In this document: in pieces, positions 35,686 through 46,891 of the stretch
Position numbering within the stretch: the stretch's first letter is position 1
How the letters are laid out: the number at the start of each line of letters is the position of its first letter
Origin: Oleispirillum sp963668495
Lineage (GTDB): Bacteria; Pseudomonadota; Alphaproteobacteria; Rhodospirillales; Rhodospirillaceae
Direction of reading: 5' to 3'
Assembly: GCA_963668495.1 (NCBI GenBank)
Contig: OY764545.1
Location: 1,798,001-1,862,000, forward strand
DNA: 64,000 nucleotides
Program-made: the position numbers and the translations under genes
The notes under the pieces: model-generated
Databases searched by the model: none
Seen by the model: only the letters and a program-made list of their open reading frames with translations
What the model was told of the DNA's origin: nothing

Positions 35686-37572
35686 GTGAAGAAAACAGTA
35701 GGGATAGCAGCAAACCGCCGCAATTGGCTGTTGCTCGGTGTGTCATGTGTGCCTTTGTTGATGGCCGCTCCGGCTCAGGCAGAGGAAAATGTCGTGCTGG
35801 AAGATGTGGTGATCTCCGCTAACCGTACGGCAACTCCAATGAAACAGACGGGTAGTTCTGTGTCTGTTATTACCGCCGATGAAATTGAAAAGAGTCAGGC
35901 CGTTTCCGTTAAGGAATTGATTGGACGGGTGCCGGGTGTAACTGTCTCCGATAATGGCGGTCCGGGCAAGGCCTCATATGTTTTTGTCCGTGGGTCCGGG
36001 TACAAGCACCTTAAAATCCTTGTTGATGGAATGCAGGTGTCTGATCTGACTCATCTATCCGCATCGGATGTTGAGCGTATTGAAGTGCTCAAGGGCAACC
36101 AAAGCACCCTTTATGGGGCAGATGCTATTGGTGGTGTCATCAGTATTACGACCAAATCAGGGGAGGATAGCTCTAAACTGATTGAGGGAAGTGCTTTTGC
36201 TGAGTTTGGTAGCCAGCACACTTTGAAAGAGGGCCTTAGCCTACGTGGTCGTTATGATCGGGTTTATTATAGTGCAAGCGTGACACAGTACGATACCGAC
36301 GGCATCAATATTTCGGGCCATACGGACACCCAAAGTGAAAATGATGGGTACGAGAATTTGAGCACCAACCTTCGCCTTGGTGCCGATGTGGTAAAAGATG
36401 CAGGGGCTCTTGATCTGTTGAATGTTGAGTTCATTTCACGCTTTGAAGACAGTGAAGTTGAATATGACACAAGTGGCACACAGGATGGGTTTCAGGTCGC
36501 AAAAAATGAGCGCCACAATAATAAGCTAACGGTAAGGGCTGACCTGTTTGATGGCATGCTATCCAATGAAATTTCCGGCATGTATTCGACATCCAACGCC
36601 GCAAATTTCAATAGTGGGGTGAATCAAAATTACCCTAGCGATTTGAAAAACCGGGAGACCAAGTTTGAATACAAAGGTGTTCTGAAGCCAGTTGAAAACC
36701 ACACCTTTGTATTTGGTGCCGATTATGATCGCGATACGATACAGGGCGGAAGCTTCCAGCAAAAAGCCCACGGTGTATATGGAAACTACCAGCTTGAACT
36801 TTTGGATAAGTCGCTGACCATCACTGCCGGTATGCGCCATGATATGGTTGATAGTTCCCTGGATGATCCAATCAACGAAACAACTTATCGCGGAACGATT
36901 GGTTATTATATCGAGAGTACCGGGACGCGCCTGCATACCAGCTATGGCACAGGTTTCCGCATGCCGAATGCAGATGAACTGCAAGGTGGTTTCAATTCGC
37001 TGAAGCCGGAGAAATCCCGTGGTTATGACTTTGGTGTTGAGCAATCATTGTTTGATGATCGCTTGGTGGTTGATGTTACCGCCTTCAATACTCGAATTAC
37101 TGATGAAATTGTGTGGGGAGGCAATTGGTCCCCTCCGTATGTGTATGAAAACATTGCCAGCACGCGCGCATTTGGCCTTGAAACCAGTGTTGAAGCAGAA
37201 ATCACACCGGAACTTCAATTGGTGGCAGCCTATACCTATCAGGAAGCCAAGAATTTGTCCGAAGATGGGCCGCTGTCTCTGCGTCCTAAACACAGCGGAA
37301 ATGCGCGGATTGAATATACCCCTGAAGCCGTTGAAGGCCTGAACACTTGGCTCTTGGCAACTTACCAAGGTCGAAATCGTGATTACGGTGCTTGGAGCAA
37401 CGATTACATGGGGGGCTTCGTGAAGTATGATGTGGGTATGAATTACGATTGGGACTACGGCATTACGTTCTATGGTCGGGTTGAGAACCTTTTGGATAAA
37501 CGCTACGAAGTGAAGTCTGGTTATGCTACCGCGGGCATTTCCGGTTTCCTTGGTGCACGTGTGAAGTTCTAA
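35686..37572 (+). CDS. TonB-dependent outer-membrane receptor 2 (BtuB-like)
   Basis: 628 residues with a GTG start at 35686 supported by AAAAGGGGA six bases upstream. Signal peptide to about residue 33 ('MAAPAQAEE'). TonB box region 'EDVVISANRT', then the plug with 'KILVDGMQVSD' and 'VERIEVLKGNQSTLYGADAIGGVISITTKSG', very like the plug of receptor 3 at 49 kb, then a barrel ending in 'GARVKF'. The short plug and barrel are close to BtuB in size (about 600). Placed after cbiZ, a binding protein and a nitrilase, a corrinoid ligand is plausible, but no B12 riboswitch precedes it. Confidence 0.88.
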   Translation: MKKTVGIAANRRNWLLLGVSCVPLLMAAPAQAEENVVLEDVVISANRTATPMKQTGSSVSVITADEIEKSQAVSVKELIGRVPGVTVSDNGGPGKASYVFVRGSGYKHLKILVDGMQVSDLTHLSASDVERIEVLKGNQSTLYGADAIGGVISITTKSGEDSSKLIEGSAFAEFGSQHTLKEGLSLRGRYDRVYYSASVTQYDTDGINISGHTDTQSENDGYENLSTNLRLGADVVKDAGALDLLNVEFISRFEDSEVEYDTSGTQDGFQVAKNERHNNKLTVRADLFDGMLSNEISGMYSTSNAANFNSGVNQNYPSDLKNRETKFEYKGVLKPVENHTFVFGADYDRDTIQGGSFQQKAHGVYGNYQLELLDKSLTITAGMRHDMVDSSLDDPINETTYRGTIGYYIESTGTRLHTSYGTGFRMPNADELQGGFNSLKPEKSRGYDFGVEQSLFDDRLVVDVTAFNTRITDEIVWGGNWSPPYVYENIASTRAFGLETSVEAEITPELQLVAAYTYQEAKNLSEDGPLSLRPKHSGNARIEYTPEAVEGLNTWLLATYQGRNRDYGAWSNDYMGGFVKYDVGMNYDWDYGITFYGRVENLLDKRYEVKSGYATAGISGFLGARVKF

Positions 37573-37594
37573 TCCAATATTGTGTAACTGGTTT

Positions 37595-37622
37595 AAAACA
37601 GCCCCTGCGTGGGGCTGTTTTT
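37595..37622 (+). terminator. Rho-independent terminator after receptor 2
   Basis: Stem AACAGCCCC / GGGGCTGTT with a five-base loop and five T. Confidence 0.92.
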
Positions 37623-37713
37623 GTGTGGCTGAATATATTAGATATATTGAATATTAAAAAGTAGGGGCGTATAGTGGGTAATGTACTTATGTTCAAAACA
37701 CATGGGCCTATAA

Positions 37714-38685
37714 ATGACTAAAGATACATCTCATCATTCATCGCGGCTGGAACATCTTCCCGTTTCGTTATTTGCAATAACCATGGGGTTGGCAGGGCTT
37801 ACCATTGCGACCCATAAGATTGAAAGCCTTCAGGGAATACACAATAATATCAGCATAGCTTTGCTGGGGATCACCGCCATTGTATGGCTAATGGTGAGTT
37901 TGCTTTATGGTGCAAAATTCCTGTTTTATCCACATGCCGTTATTGCGGAATGGCGACATCCGGTGCGCTTGAGTTTTTTTCCTGCATCGACGATTGGTCT
38001 GATTTTATTGAGCATTGCTGCGGCTCCGAACGACGCCGCTTATGCGTGTATGCTTTGGTGGATGGGAGCATCAGGTCACTTGTTGATGACGCTAACGGTG
38101 ATGGGGCGTTGGATCAATCAAGAATGCTTTGAAATACATCATTCCAACCCTGCTTGGTTTATTCCCGTTGTCGGAAATATATTGGTTCCCATTGTTGGGG
38201 TGGAATTTGCGCCCGTGGATGTGTCGTGGTTTTTCTTTGCAATTGGCCTCGTGTTCTGGCTGGTTTTGCTGACGATTATTTTTAACCGGATTATTTTTCA
38301 CAGCCCGATGCCGGGGAAATTGATGCCAACCTTGGCAATTCTGCTCGCGCCACCGTCGGTTGGTTTTTTGGCATGGTTCAAGTTGGTCGGGCAGGTTGAT
38401 GCCTTTGCTCATATCCTGTATGGCGTTGCGGCTTTCTTTTTTCTGTTGTTGATTATGCAAGTTCCGAAACTTAGTCGGCTGGGCTTTGCATTGTCTTGGT
38501 GGGCGTACACTTTTCCAGTGGCAGCATTTACGGTTGCGACGATGGTGATGGGGCAGGTGAGCCACAATCAGGTCTATGTAGGCTTTGGGCAGGGGCTATA
38601 TGTGCTTCTTCTGGTAGTTATTGGCCTTGTTACCGTTCGAACGGGTATTGCCATTTGGAAAAACGAGATTTGCATCCCGGAATAG
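37714..38685 (+). CDS. TehA/SLAC1-family (TDT) membrane channel protein
   Basis: 323 residues with about ten hydrophobic segments spaced as in TehA/SLAC1 anion channels and the TDT (tellurite-resistance/dicarboxylate) transporters. The N-terminus 'LEHLPVSLFAITMGLAGLTIA' is typical of the first helix. A role in anion or organic-acid efflux is possible; tellurite resistance need not follow. It is alone on its transcript, convergent with the structured RNA described below. Confidence 0.8.
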   Translation: MTKDTSHHSSRLEHLPVSLFAITMGLAGLTIATHKIESLQGIHNNISIALLGITAIVWLMVSLLYGAKFLFYPHAVIAEWRHPVRLSFFPASTIGLILLSIAAAPNDAAYACMLWWMGASGHLLMTLTVMGRWINQECFEIHHSNPAWFIPVVGNILVPIVGVEFAPVDVSWFFFAIGLVFWLVLLTIIFNRIIFHSPMPGKLMPTLAILLAPPSVGFLAWFKLVGQVDAFAHILYGVAAFFFLLLIMQVPKLSRLGFALSWWAYTFPVAAFTVATMVMGQVSHNQVYVGFGQGLYVLLLVVIGLVTVRTGIAIWKNEICIPE

Positions 38686-38687
38686 CC

Positions 38688-38725
38688 AAAAAAAAGCGGC
38701 GGGACCCTGAACCGGGGCTCCGCCG
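38688..38725 (-). terminator. Strong minus-strand terminator of the riboswitch transcript
   Basis: On the minus strand CGGCGGAGCCCC folds back on GGGTCCCGCCGC and is followed by eight T (the A run 38688-38695 on the plus strand). It lies just past the stop of the convergent TehA-like gene and defines the 3' end of the non-coding RNA. Confidence 0.85.
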
Positions 38726-39002
38726 ATAGTCTGCTGATAAGGTGCTTAAGCTTATCAGTATTTGAGTGACTATCCATAGGGGCAGAGTTCATAAGGCCGA
38801 TAATGGACTCTGACGTAGTCACGCATCAAATGAAGCTACGGTCGAGGCCAAATGTTTGCCGTGTGGGGGAACCGGGCATCAGGTTCAATTATAGCCCGGT
38901 AAGGCAAACACAACACTTATCGAGGAACACCCCATAAGTCTGTTTGGCAAGTTGATACACGCTGGCGCATCTATCAATTTCTTCGATGGAGAGAAGCACA
39001 AG
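38726..39002 (-). ncRNA. Structured non-coding RNA downstream of a cobalamin riboswitch
   Basis: About 280 minus-strand bases with no credible protein frame, between the riboswitch expression platform and a strong terminator. Stems visible (plus coordinates): TGTTTGCC 38853-38860 / GGCAAACA 38903-38910 enclosing ACCGGGC 38871-38877 / GCCCGGT 38894-38900; CTGATAAG 38734-38741 / CTTATCAG 38751-38758 enclosed by GATAGTC 38725-38731 / GACTATC 38768-38774; and GTGACTA 38766-38772 / TAGTCAC 38816-38822. The last two stems share bases and exclude each other. I do not recognise a known family; it lacks RNase P, tmRNA and SRP signatures. 6S RNA or a trans-acting small RNA are possible. Confidence 0.55.
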
Positions 39003-39056
39003 AAAAAGTGCGACCCCGCCCGTAGCTCCGAATTGCGCCACTAACGGAGTCCGCAC
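39003..39056 (-). terminator. Expression-platform terminator of the cobalamin riboswitch
   Basis: On the minus strand GTGCGG-ACTCCG folds with CGGAG and CGCAC and is followed by five T (39003-39007). It lies about 35 bases after the aptamer, so B12 binding could end transcription here and prevent the downstream RNA from being made. Confidence 0.7.
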
Positions 39057-39090
39057 CGCGCACACCCCCCGGTCTGCGGTCGTGACGCAC

Positions 39091-39248
39091 GCTATGGCAG
39101 GTCTCCTGACTTACGGATCTAGGCTTTTGCCCGCCTTCCCAGTGAAAATTCACCAGTGGCAATGTGGGCGCAAGCTAACCGCTTACAGTTGCGGGGACAG
39201 CGTCGGATTCTCACCGACTTCCCTATTATCCCTTTCGGGAACCATCGC
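39091..39248 (-). promoter_or_regulatory. Cobalamin (B12) riboswitch aptamer
   Basis: Read on the minus strand, the conserved pieces appear in order: P1 5' strand GCGATGG (39242-39248), the AGGGAAGTCGGTGAGAATCC segment, CTGTCCCCGCAACTGTAAGC, the GCCACTG core, the B12 box GTCAGGAGACCTGCC (about 39095-39109), and P1 3' strand CCATAGC (39091-39097). This is a class I (AdoCbl-type) layout. It lies directly downstream of meaB but points at no protein gene: the only plus-strand neighbour is convergent. A 62-codon frame inside it is not a real gene. Confidence 0.95.
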
Positions 39249-39262
39249 GTCGATGAGTAATA

Positions 39263-39275
39263 GTTACTATATAAC
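39263..39275. promoter_or_regulatory. GTTA-N5-TAAC palindrome in front of the riboswitch
   Basis: GTTACTATATAAC, 15 bases upstream of the aptamer on the minus strand. One base different from the site overlapping the -10 of the chelatase operon (13245-13257). Suggests the riboswitch RNA has its own promoter under the same regulator. Confidence 0.5.
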
Positions 39276-39277
39276 AT

Positions 39278-39316
39278 AAACGCCATCAAGAGAAATCTTG
39301 ATGGCGTTTAAAATTT
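39278..39316. terminator. Long perfect hairpin after meaB
   Basis: Fourteen-base stem AAACGCCATCAAGA (39278-39291) / TCTTGATGGCGTTT (39296-39309) with a GAAA loop. The longer T run is on the plus-strand side, but it is placed 60 bases beyond the meaB stop and probably separates the mutase operon from the riboswitch transcript. Confidence 0.75.
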
Positions 39317-39372
39317 TTTGTGCCAGAAAAATAATGTGGAACACCAATGTGTTAGCACATGTATCTTTTCCA

Positions 39373-40476
39373 TTATCCCTCAAGACTCGCTTCAATTCCA
39401 AAGGCATGAAGCAGCTGTAGAACCCCAACAGGTACTGTTGTTTGACCGGATTCCACGGCAGATTGCACTGCAGGAAGAATACATCGAACTTCAGGATGGG
39501 TTTTAACCGCTGCCATCAGTCGGTCTTCCAGCATGCTCCACATCCACTTGATGTTTTGCCTGCGACGTGTGGACAAAAGTTCACCGTTTTCAGTCAGAAT
39601 TTCACGATGATCTTCAATGTTGTCCCAAAGCTCTTCAAGGCCAACGCCGTGAAGACCGCTGATTTTCATGACCGGTGGTTTCCAGGCGGCTTCCTTGGGC
39701 GTCATGATGTACAACGCGCTGGAGTAATGCTGTCGTGCGGCTTCTGCACGCTTATCATTATCGCCTTCGCACTTGTTCACGGCAATCATGTCAGCCAGTT
39801 CAAGGACGCCTTTCTTAATGCCTTGCAATTCGTCACCGGCACCGGGCAGCATCAAAACAAGGAAAAAGTCTGTCATATCCGCGACGACTGTTTCGTTTTG
39901 GCCTGCGCCCACAGTTTCAACCAAGATGACATCATACCCGGAGGCATCCATCAGCATCATGGTTTCACGGGTGGTACGTGTAACACCGCCCAAGCGTCCG
40001 GATGATGGAGACGGGCGGATATAGGCATCAGGATTGCAAGCCAGTTTTTCCATGCGGGTTTTATCACCCAGAATACTGCCACCGCTGCGGCTGGAACTTG
40101 GGTCAACTGCGAGTACAGCGACCTTATGACCCATTTCCGTCAACATGGTGCCAAACGATTCGATGAAAGTTGACTTGCCGACCCCGGGAACCCCGGTAAT
40201 GCCAATGCGGCGAGCTCGGCCACAGTAGGGGGAGATACGAACCAAAAGCTCTTGTGCCAGCTTCTGGTGTTCTGGTTTGGTGCTCTCGACCAATGAAATG
40301 GCCCGAGCCAACTTGGTTCTGTCGCGGGACAGAACGCCTTCTACGTAATCCTCCAACGAGAGCGTGGCGCGCTTTGCGCGCCACGCTTGCCGTGCGTTCG
40401 GAGGATTGACGGAGACTTTCGCTGTATCAACGGATAGCGCACTGTCTGGTGCAAGTGCATCAACAGGAAGGCTCAT
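39373..40476 (-). CDS. meaB: Methylmalonyl-CoA mutase-associated GTPase MeaB (ArgK family)
   Basis: G-protein chaperone that loads and protects the adenosylcobalamin of methylmalonyl-CoA mutase. 367 residues. Walker A 'GVPGVGKST' (95-103), 'AVDPSSSRSGGSILGDKTRM' (about 125-145), 'VETVGAGQNE' switch region and 'NKCEGDN' base-recognition motif. Third gene of mutA-mutB-meaB, 17 bases after mutB. Confidence 0.95.
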   Translation of the reverse strand: MSLPVDALAPDSALSVDTAKVSVNPPNARQAWRAKRATLSLEDYVEGVLSRDRTKLARAISLVESTKPEHQKLAQELLVRISPYCGRARRIGITGVPGVGKSTFIESFGTMLTEMGHKVAVLAVDPSSSRSGGSILGDKTRMEKLACNPDAYIRPSPSSGRLGGVTRTTRETMMLMDASGYDVILVETVGAGQNETVVADMTDFFLVLMLPGAGDELQGIKKGVLELADMIAVNKCEGDNDKRAEAARQHYSSALYIMTPKEAAWKPPVMKISGLHGVGLEELWDNIEDHREILTENGELLSTRRRQNIKWMWSMLEDRLMAAVKTHPEVRCILPAVQSAVESGQTTVPVGVLQLLHAFGIEASLEG

Positions 40477-40493
40477 GTCATTCTCCTTTGGGT

Positions 40494-42688
<2,195 letters not shown>

Positions 42689-42692
<4 letters not shown>

Positions 42693-44785
42693 TGCTCGAT
42701 GACTCCAAGGCGGATCAGTTGTTCAGTCAGCGGACCAAGGACTTCAGCGCCCATGTAGATGTACGCATCGATACCGGCGGCATCGTATGCCTCTTTGTTT
42801 TCGCCCGGATGACCAGCGAGGTAGAGGGTTTCAACACCGGCGGCTTTCAGGGCCGGGGCGTATTCAGGAACCATTTCCACGTAGTTTTTATCCGAGGTAC
42901 AAATTACTGCGATTTTCGCGCCACTTTCCTTGAAGCCTTTCACAGCGTCTTCCACAGTTGGGAAGCCGTTGTTGCCGGGGGCTTGGATGCCGCCAGCTTC
43001 AAAGTAATTTTTGGCGAAAGTTGCACGACCCGTGTGGGATGCAATCGGGCCAAGGTTGGCAAGGAAAATCTGCGGCAGGTTGCCGGTTTTCTCTTTGTAT
43101 GCATTGGCTGCATCACGCAGACGTTCAAAGGTATCACCCAGAACGCGTTTCGGCATGGTTTTCACGGCCATTTTACCGGAAGTCCGTGCATCAATGATAG
43201 CAGCAAAGCATGCCCCCGCATTCACAGCGGCAGCAGTGGATGCAATCGGGTCTGTGGCATCAGCCATGGCGCCAAGAGCATCGGCGGCGGCTTTTTTCCC
43301 GGCTTCTGCTTGTGCAATAGCTTTGGATTTTGCCGCAGCCAGATCTGGGACCGGACGAACCGGAAGTTCTTCGGTGACGTTCGGGAACTCGGATACGCCA
43401 GTAACCGGAATTTTCCGTTTGGCGATGCCTTTGTCCATTTCGGCCATAGTGGCTGCAATGGCATCCTGAATGAAACCGGATTCGAGAGCTGCGAAGATGC
43501 CCCCTTTGCCTTCGATTTCTTGTAAGAAAGCCCATGCCTTTTCAGTAAGCTGGTTGGTCAGGGTTTCCATGGCCCAAGTGCCGCCTGCCGGGTCGATAAC
43601 GCGGTACAGGTTGGATTCTTCCATCAGCATGATTTGGGTGTTTCGGGAAATCCGGCGACCCATTTCATCCGGCAAACCAATTGTATGGTCAAACGGCAGG
43701 CAGGTTACGCTATCCGCACCACCAACAGCAGAGGAGAACGTGGATACGGTCGTACGCAGCATGTTTACCCACGGGTCAAAGCGGGTCATCATACGTTCCG
43801 CAGCTTTCGCGCGGAGGACCATGGCGCAGGCTTCGTCAGATGCGCCACATTGCTTGGCAACAATTGCCCACAGCTTACGGGCAGCACGCAATTTGGCGAT
43901 CTGCTTATATTCCTGACAGTCGACAGAGGTGACAAATGCAATTTGTTTGCATGCATCATCAATGCTCATGCCTGCTTCGGTCATTGCCCTCAGGTAGGCC
44001 ACGGCAGTTGCCATGGCAATGCCAAGGTCGTGGACTTCGCTTGCACCGGCATTGTGGTATGCGCAGGTGTTAACGGCAATCGCACGCACACCGGGGAAGG
44101 TTTTCGCGGTGCAGTCAGCAAGCTTGGTGAGCATGTCAAGGGCAGCATCTGCAGAGTAGGGCAGTGCGCCAGTGGCAGCCAGTGTGCCGATCGGGTCCGC
44201 ACCGAAGTCGCCTTTGGCGTCTTCCGGTTTGACACCGGCATCTTCCCATACTTTGACCAGTGCCATTGCTGCAGGCATAAAGGCTGCGCCCGGTTCGAAT
44301 TCAACCGGAACTTTTGCCAAATCAACACCATCCAGCACAGCTTTCAGAGTCGCCAGATCGTGGATCATGACGCCGCCTTGTCCAGCGGTCTCTGCATCGG
44401 GTCCTTGCGCAGTTCGTGCAGCATCATCCAAGCGTAGGACGATGGAGGTCACGCCGCGGGACAGATCTTCTTTGATCTCTGCATTGGCGGTGGCTGGATC
44501 TGATTCGCGGAACTCCTGACGAATATCCCAACCTTTTTCAGTGCGTTCAATGGCTTTGGTACCACGTGTGAACGGGAAGAAACCCGGTACGCCGGACGGG
44601 TCGCCGGCCCACGGCCAGTTCTCGGCGATGTACAAAGGCTGAATATCGATGCCTTCTGGGGTTTTTGTTACCATTTTCTTTTCAAATGGCACACCTTTTA
44701 GGTCGCGGTTTTCAACCACTTCCCGCCATTGCTCGTAAGTCGTCTCCGGAAAATCCGCAGCGAGCTTAAGTTCTTGTTGCTCCAT
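42689..44785 (-). CDS. mutA: Methylmalonyl-CoA mutase small subunit
   Basis: 698 residues from the ATG at 44785, chosen for GGGAG about six bases before it; a longer frame has no ribosome site. It shares the fold of the large subunit but its C-terminal B12-like domain lacks the DxHxxG cobalt-binding motif, so it is the non-catalytic partner. First gene of mutA-mutB-meaB. The long plus-strand frames across mutA and mutB are antisense shadows. Confidence 0.94.
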
Positions 44786-45101
44786 GAGTCTCCCACTCCA
44801 TGTAGGGTCAATACGCTCTGAAATAGTTACACGTTCTAACGTTTCATAACGTTGAGAAGAACAGCTCACATTTATGAACGTTGGAAACGTAACGCATAGT
44901 GGTCGGCTTATGTCAGGTGTCGACTATCCGTCGAAGCCCCTATGGAAGCTGCACCGTGATTGACCGGCCATAGCGAACGTATTCAGAGTGGATCTGCACC
45001 GAGGCCAAATTCGGCACAGATCAATGAATTGCCAATAAATTGGCATGAATGTGATAACATCACCTAAATTCTATTGTCAATCTGAACCTATAACGGTGAC
45101 G
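44786..45101 (-). promoter_or_regulatory. mutA upstream region with AACGTT repeats
   Basis: About 316 non-coding bases. TAACGTT occurs at 44837-44843 and 44847-44853 (ten-base spacing), GAACGTT at 44877-44883, and GTTACACGTTC (44826-44836) is roughly inverted relative to GGAAACGTAAC (44883-44893). These sit 40-110 bases before mutA and could be sites for a propionate-type regulator. No riboswitch motif is found here. The part nearer 45101 shows nothing clear. Confidence 0.35.
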
Positions 45102-45788
45102 CTAATTGCGGTGCTTGATGGACGTTGCTACCAGATATTGAAACAGTCTTCTTTGCTCACGCTTAAATAACAGAAATTCTGGATGCCATTGGACCCCAAG
45201 CAGGTTTTCATGCTGTTGATGTTCGATGCCTTGGATGAGCCCATATTTATCAAAACAAACCGCAATGAGGTTTTGTCCAAGAGTCTCAATGGCTTGGTGG
45301 TGCAAGCTGTTCACTGTGAGGTGGTCGGCTTTTAGGATGTGGTGCAAGCGACTCTGCTGGATAATGTTCACAGTCTTGCTGGGAAGCGGTGTGTGTAGTG
45401 GCGGTATATTGGGATGCTGTTGATTTATGTCGGCGCTAAGGGTGCCGCCAAAGAATACATTTATCATCTGCACCCCTCGGCAGATGCCAAAAATAGGGAT
45501 GTTTTGATCGACGTAGCGTTCCAGTAGGGACAGTTCCAGCTTGTCTCGTTGTTTGTCAATTCTGACGTTTAGGACCAATTCACCGCCATATATGTCGGCA
45601 GAGATATCATCACCGCCACCAAGGATAAGCCCGTCAAGTTTGGGTAAAGGATGTGGTGTTTCCGGAGTTAATCGCACGGGAATCCCTCCCACCAGTGCAA
45701 CAGATATCCAGTCAAAAGCCCATGCTATCCTGCTTTTGTAGACTGATGTAGTGATGCCGATAACTGGGCGTTTCTTGCTACTTATCAT
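45102..45788 (-). CDS. Class I glutamine amidotransferase-like (peptidase C26) protein
   Basis: 228 residues from the ATG at 45788, which overlaps the amidoligase stop (ATGA). Catalytic Cys in 'IFGICRGVQMINV' (about residue 105) and His-Glu in 'GVQWHPEF' (about residue 205) match gamma-glutamyl-gamma-aminobutyrate hydrolase/PuuD-type enzymes. It would cleave or transfer gamma-glutamyl amides. Paired with an amidoligase it likely trims or supplies ammonia for a gamma-glutamyl product. Confidence 0.85.
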   Translation of the reverse strand: MISSKKRPVIGITTSVYKSRIAWAFDWISVALVGGIPVRLTPETPHPLPKLDGLILGGGDDISADIYGGELVLNVRIDKQRDKLELSLLERYVDQNIPIFGICRGVQMINVFFGGTLSADINQQHPNIPPLHTPLPSKTVNIIQQSRLHHILKADHLTVNSLHHQAIETLGQNLIAVCFDKYGLIQGIEHQQHENLLGVQWHPEFLLFKREQRRLFQYLVATSIKHRN

Positions 45789-46891
45789 GTGGAAGTTGCG
45801 AATGTCTGGGGGCAAAGCTCAGCAAGGACTATTTTTGCCCAATCTATGAGATGCTCATCAGAGGCGTTGTTGCGCACCAAAGAAAGTCCGTTCTGAAGCA
45901 ATGGGGCATGAAAGGCCAGATGCTCTACGCAGGCCCATTGGTTCCACTCTGTAACAATGGACCATCCTGGTTGTCTAAAACCACAGTCTGGTAATCGGTA
46001 GTGAAAAGTTGGGCGAGCAGATACCAGTGCATCGTCAATAAGGGCATTTAGCAGTTTAGGATGGCAGTGCTTCAGCAGGGGAAGCATGTCCAGCTCTCGG
46101 TTGCGTGTGGGGTTGTGCTGCCAGTAATCCCGAATGAGTGTATCCAGATCTGGTGAATAGTTAGGGTCAGAGATCAGGTCAAGGAAGCCAGTTGGATAAG
46201 GGGTAGTGTGAGGTAAGAAATTCCGTGCTAGGTCTTGTTTGGAATGACTACGAAGCCATGGAGCCAATACAATAAATGCCTGAACATGAGCCAAAAGATA
46301 ATCAGGCGAAAAGCTAGCCACTTCAGGATTAAGATGTAGGCCGAAGCCATAGATCGGACTGTCAAACGTATCTTCAGCTCCATTGGAGGCTAAATTGTCA
46401 ATAAGCTTATCAAGCTTGGCAATTTCATTCCATGCGATAGGAGGGCAGACGATTTCAGTAGGAACGAAGTCCGCAATTGCATGACCAAGGATTTCTCGTG
46501 CTTTTACATCAATAATCTCTGTGATCTCTGATGCTTTCCCGAGCAGAGAAGTTTCAGAATTTTCTGTGATTTGGCCCGTTGTGTTTGAGGCTGGGTGCGC
46601 AAGTTGAGCATCCAATTCTATCCTGAATGACCCTATGCCGGGGGCCTCTACGGTATACCTGTGTTCTGATATCTGTGTTGATTTTCCACCAAAGCATGCC
46701 CTTACAAGGGAAGCCGCGCGCCTTGCTGAAATATTGGCGAACTCAATTTCTACGCCGACCCTACGTACGGTTTTGTGTGCGTAAGTCGGGGGAGGAAGTA
46801 ATGATTGTTCAGTAATGTTTTTGATTTTGTTCTCCTTTAAGTGGTTGATGGTGAATTCATAGTGCTGTGTGTATTGATTTGTATGGTTCAT
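45785..46891 (-). CDS. Putative amidoligase (glutamine synthetase/COOH-NH2 ligase fold)
   Basis: 368 residues. The core starts near residue 43 with 'RRVGVEIEFANISARRA', the pattern of the amidoligase_2 family, followed by 'YTVEAPGIGSFRIELDA', and includes 'IYGFGLHLNPEVA' (about residues 200-212). These ATP-dependent enzymes form amide bonds on small molecules or peptides. No ribosome site precedes the ATG at 46891; an AAGGAG occurs 20 codons inside without a normal start codon after it, so the true start is uncertain. Forms a coupled pair with the amidotransferase; product unknown. Confidence 0.78.
   Translation of the reverse strand: MNHTNQYTQHYEFTINHLKENKIKNITEQSLLPPPTYAHKTVRRVGVEIEFANISARRAASLVRACFGGKSTQISEHRYTVEAPGIGSFRIELDAQLAHPASNTTGQITENSETSLLGKASEITEIIDVKAREILGHAIADFVPTEIVCPPIAWNEIAKLDKLIDNLASNGAEDTFDSPIYGFGLHLNPEVASFSPDYLLAHVQAFIVLAPWLRSHSKQDLARNFLPHTTPYPTGFLDLISDPNYSPDLDTLIRDYWQHNPTRNRELDMLPLLKHCHPKLLNALIDDALVSARPTFHYRLPDCGFRQPGWSIVTEWNQWACVEHLAFHAPLLQNGLSLVRNNASDEHLIDWAKIVLAELCPQTFATST

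Noticed and set aside
38870..38900. Possible TPP riboswitch, because GAACCTGAT occurs in the structured RNA
   Set aside because: The other thi-box parts (CTGAGA, the GGATAAT-CCAGCG segment) are missing, so the match is by chance.
38690..38990. RNase P RNA, tmRNA or SRP RNA as identity for the structured RNA
   Set aside because: None of their invariant sequences (such as GAGGAAAGTCCGGGC or the GGAAGCAGCC loop) is present. 6S RNA could not be excluded or confirmed by eye.
38974..39162. A 62-codon minus-strand frame across the riboswitch
   Set aside because: It lies over the B12 aptamer and expression platform, has no ribosome site, and its sequence reflects the RNA structure.
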